A stretch of DNA of 64,000 bases from Bacteroidota bacterium (GTDB lineage: Bacteria; Bacteroidota; Ignavibacteria; Ignavibacteriales; Ignavibacteriaceae). The position numbers and the translations under genes are program-made. The notes beneath the pieces are model-generated. The model saw nothing but the letters and a program-made list of their open reading frames with translations. It did no database searches and was not told the DNA's origin. Every line of letters starts with the position of its first letter. The first letter of the stretch is position 1. Shown piece after piece: positions 57,295 to 64,000 of the stretch. Location of the stretch: contig JADFLR010000001.1 in the NCBI GenBank assembly GCA_022564295.1, positions 208,957 through 272,956 of the forward strand. The letters run 5' to 3'.

Positions 57295-59346
57295 ATGAAA
57301 CGTTATTTTGCCGTATTAATCTTGATGATTACAATGTTGCCGCTCAATCGCAATATATTTGCTCAGCCAGGTGAGTTGTATGAATTATCATCAATTGATT
57401 TCATTGGCAATAATGAGTTTTCAGATTCTGATTTGAGAAATGTAATCCAAAGTGAGGGAAGCCCATTCTGGTTGTGGAAATTTCTCGATTCTTTTACCCC
57501 ATTTGGTTCACCACCAGTTTATTTCGATTCATTAACAATTACTGTGGATCTAATTTCTTTAAAATCGTTTTACGCAGTAAACGGATTTTTCGAAACAAGT
57601 TTTTCCTACTCTTATGATGTTGATACTTCTTCCAAAAGCGTTGTGTTAACTTATACTTTATCAGAGGGAAATGAATTTACTTACGGAAAAATTAATGTGC
57701 ACGGATTAAATAAACTAGCACACCTTCATTCTCAAATTATACCTTATACCAATTTATCAAATACCGAAAGATATAATCAGGAAAAACTGCAAAGGCATAT
57801 GAGTATAGTGCTAACTATTTTAAAAAATAATGGATATATGCTTGCTACATTCGATAGCACTTTGATAATAATGGATACATTGATGAATAAAACTGATCTG
57901 GAAATTTATTTTGCACTGGGAGATAAATATTTTTTTGATGAGGTAAGAGTTGAAAAAACCGGAGAAGGCAAAGATTTGGTTAGCGATGAATTGATTAAAT
58001 ACGTTGCAAGTATAGAAGTAGGGCAAATGTATAACGAAGAAGAGATTGCGAAAAGCCGTTTAAGATTAGCCCGAACAGGTCTTTTCAATTCAATAAACCT
58101 TAAAGGTGTTGTTGAGGACACAGTTAGTAATAAAGTGCCGCTTAATATAAATGGTAATATCGGCAGAATGAATGACCTTTCCCCTGAAGTATTTATTGAT
58201 AATGAGTTTAACACATCAAATATCGGTATCGGTTTGAGCTACATCCGGAAGAACTTCTTTGGGGATGCACGCAAACTCACACTCAGTGCAAAATTTAAAG
58301 TAAACGATATTCAAAATTTTAATTTGTTTTCTACCAATGAAGGTGATTCAATAATTCAGACACAGGTTGATGTAAGGTTGTTGCTGGAACAACCGTTCTT
58401 CTTCAACAGAGGCATTTCTGCTTCACTCGAAGCATATTACAAAACATATAATATTTTTGAGACTCGTTTTGAAAATGAAGGGGGTCAACTAAAATTAGCT
58501 ATTGATATGCCCGCACATACTTTTATTAATTTATTAAACCCCTATCTTACTGTAGATATACTTGGATACGATATTTTTTCGGAAATAAATGATTTGCTGC
58601 TTGTAACCAATCCCAAAAGCACTGCTGCCATTATCGGTTCGGCAGTTGGTTCAACCACAGCTAATGATTTCTTTTTTCCATATGAGGGTTACAACTTAAA
58701 CCAGATATTAGAATTAGCTCTTACAAGAACAGTAGTAAAATTTAGTGGGCAATATATTCAGGATTCAGTTGGACTCAAAGAATTAACGACTGATGACATT
58801 GGATTTTATTACAAACTTCAAACAATCTTCTCAAATTATATCGGTGTTTCGAGAGATAACAATACCGTTATAGCTATAAAATTTAAAATCGGTTATATTC
58901 AAACATTTGTAGGTGGAGATGAATTGATTCCACCGAACCAAACATTTTTTGCCGGAGGAGCAAACTCAGTAAGAGGTTGGAGAGCAAGAGAACTCGTACC
59001 TAAAGACAGGGTATCCTTTATTGGTGCTACTAATCCAGTGGAAGATAATATTCGCGGCGGAACATTTATTCTTGAAGGATCATTTGAATATAGAAGAAAA
59101 TTCAATCCTGATTTTGGATATGCACTCTTTTTAGATTATGGAAATACGTGGAATGGTTACAGCCAAATTCAATTTAAGCAAATTGCTCTTGCAATTGGTT
59201 TTGGATTGAGATATTACTCACCATTTGCACCGTTTAGGATAGATTTTGGATGGAAATTATGGGATCCTCAAAACCAAATTTTATTATTTGAAAGAACTTT
59301 TTGGAAGGCATTTGAATTTCACTTTGGTATTGGCGAAGCGTTCTGA
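57295..59346 (+). CDS. Omp85-family outer membrane protein (BamA/TamA-like)
   Basis: 683 residues. Signal peptide (LILMITMLPLNRNIFAQ), then POTRA-like repeats (about 25-290; YELSSIDFIGNNEFSDSDLRNVI, FTYGKINVHGLNKLAHLHSQII, YFFDEVRVEKTGEGKDL). The beta-barrel is about 295-683, with the Omp85 signature GGANSVRGWRARELVP. The barrel ends with FRIDFGWKLWDP and a final strand. It resembles BamA or TamA but is shorter than BamA. The role would be membrane protein insertion or export of specific substrates. Confidence 0.87.
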   Translation: MKRYFAVLILMITMLPLNRNIFAQPGELYELSSIDFIGNNEFSDSDLRNVIQSEGSPFWLWKFLDSFTPFGSPPVYFDSLTITVDLISLKSFYAVNGFFETSFSYSYDVDTSSKSVVLTYTLSEGNEFTYGKINVHGLNKLAHLHSQIIPYTNLSNTERYNQEKLQRHMSIVLTILKNNGYMLATFDSTLIIMDTLMNKTDLEIYFALGDKYFFDEVRVEKTGEGKDLVSDELIKYVASIEVGQMYNEEEIAKSRLRLARTGLFNSINLKGVVEDTVSNKVPLNINGNIGRMNDLSPEVFIDNEFNTSNIGIGLSYIRKNFFGDARKLTLSAKFKVNDIQNFNLFSTNEGDSIIQTQVDVRLLLEQPFFFNRGISASLEAYYKTYNIFETRFENEGGQLKLAIDMPAHTFINLLNPYLTVDILGYDIFSEINDLLLVTNPKSTAAIIGSAVGSTTANDFFFPYEGYNLNQILELALTRTVVKFSGQYIQDSVGLKELTTDDIGFYYKLQTIFSNYIGVSRDNNTVIAIKFKIGYIQTFVGGDELIPPNQTFFAGGANSVRGWRARELVPKDRVSFIGATNPVEDNIRGGTFILEGSFEYRRKFNPDFGYALFLDYGNTWNGYSQIQFKQIALAIGFGLRYYSPFAPFRIDFGWKLWDPQNQILLFERTFWKAFEFHFGIGEAF

Positions 59347-59403
59347 TTGTTTGTTCTAAATTCTCTTGATGATATTTTTTTACAATTTGGAAATTATATT
59401 ATT

Positions 59404-59508
59404 AAAAGTAGAGTGCTCAGAATGCAGCTAGCTGTAAGCGGTAAACAGTACGCAATTTTCTATTAAGTTTGCCAACTGACGGTAACCAAATGCGTACTAA
59501 CTACTTTT
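59404..59508. repeat. Structured 105-base element with nested stems
   Basis: AAAAGTAG (59404-59411) and CTACTTTT (59501-59508) are inverted copies. Inside, AGTACGCAATTT (59447-59458) pairs with AAATGCGTACT (59488-59498), and TTGCC/GGTAA forms an inner stem. It lies between the Omp85 gene and yicC. A dispersed repeat or a structured RNA are both possible. Confidence 0.55.
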
Positions 59509-59615
59509 AACTGATTACAGTCGGATGTTCACTTAATCAAACCCTTCTCAAAAATATCTTTGAATAGCGCCAAATAATTTGCTATTTTTACCGTCCTTTT
59601 TTTAGCAAGGTTTAT

Positions 59616-60488
59616 ATGATTTTTAGTATGACAGGTTACGGCAAAGGAAGCACCGTAAAAAATAATTTTTCTGCAGAAGTGGAAATAAAAAGTGTTAACA
59701 GCCGTTTTTTAGAAATATTTCTTAAACTTCCCCCATTATTATCAAACAGGGAATATGAGATGCGGGAAATTTTGAAATCAAAAATAAAAAGAGGGAAAAT
59801 AAATGTAACTGTTCAGTTAATACGAAACGGCAATAATGATCTTGCGATGGTTAATGAAACAAAGCTGAAGAACTATATTTCTCTTATTGAAAGGATTAAA
59901 AAAACAACTGGAATTAAAGAAGAAATAAAACTTGAACATATACTTAACAACCGCGATATAATTTCTTCATTTGATATTTATTTATCGGAAACGGAATTTA
60001 ACCTTGTTAAAAAAGCTTTAAAAAGTGCGGTTGATGAACTCTTAAAAATGAGAAAAGACGAAGGAAAAGAATTAGCTAAAGATTTAATAAAACGAATTAA
60101 AACCATTGAAAGAAGAATAGTTTTAATTGAGAAAGAATTTAAGAAAAGCGTTAACAGTTACTTTAAAAAATTGAAGGAACGGATAAAAAAATTAACCGGT
60201 GAAGCCGAACTTGATGAACAGAGATTAAATTTAGAGTTGGCTGCAATTGCAGATAAAGCTGATATCACCGAAGAATGTGTGCGGTTAAAAAGTCACCTTA
60301 AATTTTTTATTAACAGCATGAACAAACAAGCTGAACCCGGAAGAAAACTGAATTTTTTATGCCAGGAATTGAACAGGGAAACAAACACGATCTCTTCCAA
60401 ATCAATTTCCACTACACTTACTCATAATGCGGTGTTAATAAAGGAAGAAATAGAAAAGATAAGAGAACAAATACAAAATATTGAGTGA
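59616..60488 (+). CDS. YicC-family endoribonuclease-like protein
   Basis: 290 residues. IFSMTGYGKG is the family's N-terminal signature, VNSRFLEIFLKLPP follows, and the C-terminal CQELNRETNTISSKS is the second hallmark. YicC proteins are endoribonucleases that cut small RNAs in E. coli. It precedes gmk by 3 bases, the usual yicC-gmk-rpoZ order. Confidence 0.93.
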   Translation: MIFSMTGYGKGSTVKNNFSAEVEIKSVNSRFLEIFLKLPPLLSNREYEMREILKSKIKRGKINVTVQLIRNGNNDLAMVNETKLKNYISLIERIKKTTGIKEEIKLEHILNNRDIISSFDIYLSETEFNLVKKALKSAVDELLKMRKDEGKELAKDLIKRIKTIERRIVLIEKEFKKSVNSYFKKLKERIKKLTGEAELDEQRLNLELAAIADKADITEECVRLKSHLKFFINSMNKQAEPGRKLNFLCQELNRETNTISSKSISTTLTHNAVLIKEEIEKIREQIQNIE

Positions 60489-60491
60489 TCT

Positions 60492-61067
60492 TTGGAAGAT
60501 AACAAAGGAGAAGTGATTGCCGTTTCTGGTCCGAGTGGTGCAGGCAAATCAACTATCGTAAAAATAATATTAAAACTTTATCCCGAAATTGTTTTTTCCG
60601 TTTCAGCTACTACCCGCCCGAAAAGGGAAAATGAAAGTGACGGAGTTGAATATTTTTTTATAAGTGAAGATAAATTTAAAAACAAAATTGACAAAGGTGA
60701 ATTTGTTGAGTGGCAAAAATTTTATGATTACTATTACGGGACAGTTAATAGTTTTATTAATGAAAATATAAATTTGGGTAATCCTGTTCTTTTGGAAATT
60801 GATGTGAAAGGCGCTCTTTCAATTAAAAGAATTTATCCCGAATCGCATTTAATTTATATTATGCCGCCAAGCTATGAAGTACTTGTTAGTAGATTGCGAA
60901 ACCGGCAAACGGAGACTGAGGAAGATTTTCAGAAAAGAATCGAAAGAGCAAAAATGGAATTGAGTCATAAAGATCAATTTGATTATATTGTTATTAATGA
61001 AAATATAGAAAAAGCAGTTGAAGAAACTTCGGTTTTAATTAAAAAAATAATAAACAAGGAGAAGTAA
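60492..61067 (+). CDS. gmk: Guanylate kinase
   Basis: 191 residues from TTG 60492, which is 3 bases after the yicC stop; this is the only sensible start before GEVIAVSGPSGAGKST. GMP binding: VSATTRPKRENESDGVEYFF, LEIDVKGA. It converts GMP to GDP. Coupled to yicC and rpoZ. Confidence 0.96.
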   Translation: MEDNKGEVIAVSGPSGAGKSTIVKIILKLYPEIVFSVSATTRPKRENESDGVEYFFISEDKFKNKIDKGEFVEWQKFYDYYYGTVNSFINENINLGNPVLLEIDVKGALSIKRIYPESHLIYIMPPSYEVLVSRLRNRQTETEEDFQKRIERAKMELSHKDQFDYIVINENIEKAVEETSVLIKKIINKEK

Positions 61068-61070
61068 AGA

Positions 61071-61361
61071 ATGCAAATTACACCAATAGATCTGAGAGAG
61101 ATTGACAAGCGTGCTGAAAATATTTATGAAGCAATCATTGTTAGTTCGCTGCGTGCAAGACAAATTAATGACGAAGTAAAAATCGAATTCAATGCGCTGT
61201 TAAGCACTATACCTGAATCTGCTATGGATGATGAAAGTGAAGATATTGATAACCCGGCACAGTTAAAAATTTCGCAGGATTTGGAAAAAAGAAAAAAACC
61301 TCACATTCAAGCTTTGGATGAATTACTTAACGATGAAACTAAATATAAATACAAAGATTAA
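61071..61361 (+). CDS. rpoZ: RNA polymerase omega subunit
   Basis: 96 residues. Its place after gmk, its size, and the N-terminal pattern IDKRAENIYEAIIVSSLRARQINDEVK match RpoZ of this group. Omega helps assemble the beta' subunit. The C-terminal half is acidic and variable. Starts 3 bases after gmk. Confidence 0.88.
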   Translation: MQITPIDLREIDKRAENIYEAIIVSSLRARQINDEVKIEFNALLSTIPESAMDDESEDIDNPAQLKISQDLEKRKKPHIQALDELLNDETKYKYKD

Positions 61362-61394
61362 AGAAAAGATATTTTATGATGAGATGAAGGAGGC

Positions 61395-61460
61395 GGTCAC
61401 AAAAGTGCTGAATTTTGTGTCATTCCCACGACCTTCAGAGACTGTGTCAAAATTCGGATT
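61395..61460. repeat. Partial copy of the CAAAAGTGMTGAATTTTG element
   Basis: GGTCACAAAAGTGCTGAATTT followed by TGTGTCATTCC matches the left part of 47758-47790. GAATTTTG at 61410-61417 faces CAAAATTC at 61451-61458. Confidence 0.6.
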
Positions 61461-61504
61461 TTCTATTCTCACCCGAATTTAGTCTGTGTTGTACAAGTCT
61501 GAAT

Positions 61505-61576
61505 TGTCATTCTGAATGGAGCGTAGCGGAATGAAGAATCTCAAGCTTGATAACTTCGAAACAATTCAATGTGACA
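61505..61576. repeat. Intergenic repeat TGTCATTCTGAATGG...ATGTGACA
   Basis: 72 bases bounded by TGTCA and TGACA, with an internal GAAGAATCTC shared with 24428-24436 and 4296-4304. Confidence 0.65.
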
Positions 61577-61726
61577 AAAATTAGTTGTGTTACACTGTCT
61601 TTATTCGGATGGAAGTTAGAAAAAACTAAACATTCTCCAACCTGCTTTAGCTGGTTTAATTATTTTCACACAATCTCTTATTTTCTCAGGCATAAACTTT
61701 AATATCTGAAAGATAGAGAGAATCTA

Positions 61727-62929
61727 ATGGTAAAAGATCTTTTATACGGAAAGAAAATTGTATTAGGTGTAACTGGCTGTATCGCAGCTTACAAAAGTGC
61801 TTATCTTATAAGAGACCTTGTAAAAAGAGGTGCCGAAGTAAAAGTTGTTATGTCTCCGTCGGCAACTCAGTTTATCGCTCCTCTCACATTATCAACTCTT
61901 TCAAAAAACGCTGTTGTTGTTAATATTTTTCCTGATACTAAAAACCACAATACAAATTTAAATACCTGGCATATCGATTTGGCACAATGGTCTGATTTAA
62001 TATTGATCGCACCCGCAACAGTAAACACAGTTGCAAAAATAGCTTATGGTTTTGCCGATAATGCATTAACCACATTGGCTGCTGCTGCAAGGTCGACAGT
62101 TGTTTTGGCTCCCGCTGCAGATGTTGATATGTACGAAAACCCGGCAACCAAAGAAAACCTTGCTAAGCTTGAATCACTTGGTTATTTCATTGTGGAAGCT
62201 GAAGAAGGTGAACTTGCAAGCGGATTGAGTGGGAAAGGGCGTCTTGCCGAATTAGATAAAATTATTGATTCTGTAGAACTGGTATTATCAGGTTTTGAAA
62301 AAGATCTTAAAGGAAAAAAAATATTGGTTACAGCAGGACCAACTATTGAAGACATCGATCCGGTAAGATTTATCGCTAATCGTTCTTCAGGTAAGATGGG
62401 TTACGCACTTGCAAAAGCAGCATTTTTAAGAGGTGCTGATGTAACGCTTATTTCCGGAACATCTTCTGAAATAGCTTATCAGGAGATTAATAAGCTTAAT
62501 GTCAGATCGGCTGATGAAATGAAAAAAGCTGTTGATAAAGAACTTAAGAAAAACGACTTCTTAATTATGTCAGCCGCAGTTGCAGATTATAAACCTGTAA
62601 AAGTTTCATCTAAAAAAATGAAGAAAGAAAAAAATCTTACTGAAATAAAAATTACAAAGACTACAGATATTCTTTCATCTATTAAAAAAGAAAATAAAAT
62701 AATAGTTGGTTTTGCTCTGGAAACTGATAATGAAATTGCCAACGCAAAAAAGAAACTGAAAGAAAAACAGCTTGATATGATTGTGTTAAATTCTTTAAAA
62801 GATAAAAGAAGCGGTTTTGAATTTGAAACTAACAAAGTTACGTTAATTAAAAAAAGTGGTAAGACAATCAAACTGCCTCTTCAATCAAAATTCCAGATTG
62901 CAAATAAAATTCTTGATCAATTGTTTTAG
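61727..62929 (+). CDS. coaBC: CoaBC, phosphopantothenoylcysteine synthetase/decarboxylase
   Basis: 400 residues. The CoaC half (1-185) is a flavoprotein that decarboxylates phosphopantothenoylcysteine; catalytic His in NTWHIDLAQW. The usual PxMNxxMW motif reads PAADVDMY (Asn to Asp), and the flap Cys of E. coli (ACG) is Ser (ASG in LASGLSGKGRLAE). The CoaB half has ANRSSGKMGYALAKAA and SAAVADYKP. As I recall, PAMD-type motifs are normal in Bacteroidota, so the Asp is probably a clade feature. It follows the repeat-rich gap. Confidence 0.95.
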   Translation: MVKDLLYGKKIVLGVTGCIAAYKSAYLIRDLVKRGAEVKVVMSPSATQFIAPLTLSTLSKNAVVVNIFPDTKNHNTNLNTWHIDLAQWSDLILIAPATVNTVAKIAYGFADNALTTLAAAARSTVVLAPAADVDMYENPATKENLAKLESLGYFIVEAEEGELASGLSGKGRLAELDKIIDSVELVLSGFEKDLKGKKILVTAGPTIEDIDPVRFIANRSSGKMGYALAKAAFLRGADVTLISGTSSEIAYQEINKLNVRSADEMKKAVDKELKKNDFLIMSAAVADYKPVKVSSKKMKKEKNLTEIKITKTTDILSSIKKENKIIVGFALETDNEIANAKKKLKEKQLDMIVLNSLKDKRSGFEFETNKVTLIKKSGKTIKLPLQSKFQIANKILDQLF

Positions 62930-62978
62930 ATTTTCTGATGTTGCCTAAAGACTGAAAAAGGAAGTTAAAACAAACGTC

Positions 62979-63066
62979 TGTTATTCAGAAGGAAACTTGT
63001 TATTGCGATGAGAAACATAAATAAACTAAAAGCGAAAAATATTGACAAGATTCTTTCTGAATGACA
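62979..63066. repeat. Inverted repeat, TGTTATTCAGAAGG...TTTCTGAATGACA
   Basis: Arms at 62979-63001 (TGTTATTCAGAAGGAAACTT and GTT) and 63045-63066 pair over about 22 bases with few mismatches, around a 43-base centre. It lies between coaBC and the UDG gene. The left arm recurs, inverted, at 12362-12384. Confidence 0.75.
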
Positions 63067-63097
63067 ATTGGAGTTATCTTCGTAATCAATTAAATAT

Positions 63098-63829
63098 ATG
63101 AACCAAGTATTAAAAAAACAATTAATAGAAGCACTAAAAGATCAAAAAGATATTTTTGGCGATGAGCTGTTTGAAGAAATTGAAGTGAAAAGAAAGACTA
63201 CTGTTGTGGCTGATAAAAAAAAATCCTCCGTTGAAGAGCCCGAATTATTCCCCGAAAAAAAAGAAGAATGGGAAAAGGCAAACACATTAGAACAGCTTGA
63301 AGGGTTGATAAACCAATGTACTGCCTGTAAATTACACGAAGGCAGAAACAAATTTGTTTTCGGCAGCGGAAACCCAAATGCAGATGTAATGGTTGTGGGC
63401 GAAGGTCCCGGTGCAGAAGAGGATAAGCAGGGTTTGCCATTTGTAGGAAGAGCGGGAAAACTTTTAACAGATATTCTTAAAGCAATTAAGTTTGAACGTG
63501 ATGATGTTTATATTGCGAACATTGTTAAGTGCCGTCCGCCGGATAACAGAACACCGTTGCCCGACGAAATGGACACATGTTTGCCTTATCTAAAAAAGCA
63601 AATTGAGATAATAAAACCGAGACTAATTTTGTGTTTAGGGTTAACTGCTGCAAAGGGCTTGTTGAAAAAAAGAGATTCCCTTACAAGTATGAGAGGCAAA
63701 GTTTTTGAGTTTGAAAATATTAAAGTAATGGTAACATATCATCCCGCAGCGCTTTTACGAAACCCAAACTGGAAGCGTCCCTGCTGGGAAGATTTGCAGA
63801 AATTTAGAAAACTTTATGATGAAATGTAA
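63098..63829 (+). CDS. Family 4 uracil-DNA glycosylase (Fe-S type)
   Basis: 243 residues. Removes uracil from DNA in base-excision repair. The 4Fe-4S Cys set is [10 protein letters not shown], then VKCRPP and [16 protein letters not shown] is the catalytic motif 1 with its Glu, and [12 protein letters not shown] is motif 3 with the His. The N-terminal 65 residues are a variable acidic extension ([15 protein letters not shown]). A hairpin follows 20 bases after the stop. Confidence 0.95.
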   Translation: MNQVLKKQLIEALKDQKDIFGDELFEEIEVKRKTTVVADKKKSSVEEPELFPEKKEEWEKANTLEQLEGLINQCTACKLHEGRNKFVFGSGNPNADVMVVGEGPGAEEDKQGLPFVGRAGKLLTDILKAIKFERDDVYIANIVKCRPPDNRTPLPDEMDTCLPYLKKQIEIIKPRLILCLGLTAAKGLLKKRDSLTSMRGKVFEFENIKVMVTYHPAALLRNPNWKRPCWEDLQKFRKLYDEM

Positions 63830-63846
63830 ATCTAAATTTTATTCTG

Positions 63847-63870
63847 TCATTCCCGTGAAAACGGGAATCT
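63847..63870. terminator. ATTCCCGT-GAAA-ACGGGAAT hairpin
   Basis: A perfect 8-bp stem (63849-63856, 63861-63868) with a GAAA tetraloop, followed by CTAATAAC. It lies just after the UDG gene and belongs to the GTCATTCCCG repeat type seen degenerate at 47782. Confidence 0.6.
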
Positions 63871-64000
63871 AATAACAAAAAATGTAATTTTGACTTTTCT
63901 TTGAATTAAAAATCCTTCCGCAAATTCTTGCCAACCATATCAATAAAACTTATTTTTGTTAATAATTTAATAATAGAATATTTCAAAGCTTTTCAAATGA

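Larger units (their letters stand above)
61362..61726. other. 365-base intergenic region of stacked repeats
   Basis: No gene is visible. It holds a partial copy of the 47758 element (61395-61460), a TGTCA-type element (61505-61576), and then AT-rich sequence in front of coaBC. Confidence 0.6.

Overview
The window is a 64 kb stretch of an AT-rich genome with dense single-copy housekeeping genes on both strands. It comes from a Gram-negative bacterium of the Bacteroidota/Chlorobi side of the tree. The best guess is an Ignavibacteria-like lineage. That guess rests on two proteins ending in type IX secretion (T9SS) sorting domains with an NYPNPFNPST / NFPNPFNPST core, an S46 dipeptidyl-peptidase, a Reg_prop/Y_Y_Y histidine kinase, an eukaryote-like single-chain glycyl-tRNA synthetase, and LPS inner-core genes (waaA and a GT9 glycosyltransferase). 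It is an inference from gene content, not a marker-gene placement. I found no rRNA, tRNA, CRISPR array, prophage or transposase.

Layout. 1-7292 (+): end of an MCE/Mla-type ABC ATPase, mlaD-like gene, uvrA, a lipid-anchored or secreted GH113-like protein, and an orphan trpF. 7361-12943: quinone-oxidoreductase-like MDR, secreted DPP7-type S46 peptidase, DUF2459 protein, isoaspartyl peptidase, DinB-like protein. 13016-24317 (mostly -): waaA and a GT9 heptosyltransferase, fbp, a heterodimeric ABC exporter, serS, leuS. 24496-31203 (-): DUF1579-like protein, T9SS-secreted VCBS/PKD protein, LuxR-type response regulator and its probable Reg_prop sensor kinase. 31808-34830 (+): lipoprotein and priA. 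35230-37893 (+): two adjacent broken genes, a TolB-like protein (frameshift) and a T9SS amidase (in-frame TGA), bracketed by related hairpins. 37984-50069: Yip1 protein, tryptophanase, DUF4905-like protein with AMMECR1 and Memo, DUF2520 protein, glyS without a normal start codon, TPR protein, GT2, deoxyhypusine-synthase homologue, SDR epimerase. 50327-54604 (+): rplM-rpsI-rpsB-tsf-pyrH-frr. 54640-63829: CapA-like, L,D-transpeptidase-like with Ser for Cys, lipoprotein, Omp85 protein, then yicC-gmk-rpoZ-coaBC-udg.

How it fits together. Most of the window is translation, nucleotide and cofactor metabolism, and envelope building (Mla, LPS, Omp85, L,D-transpeptidase). Peptide and amino-acid use is represented by DPP7, isoaspartyl peptidase and tryptophanase. 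No new multi-gene defence or biosynthetic system is evident. The most unusual signals are the probable AUC start of glyS, the doubly broken 35.2-37.9 kb locus, a hairpin that would hide the rpsB ribosome-binding site, the long acidic/basic tail on S2, the Cys-to-Ser change in the L,D-transpeptidase, and several families of small palindromic intergenic repeats.
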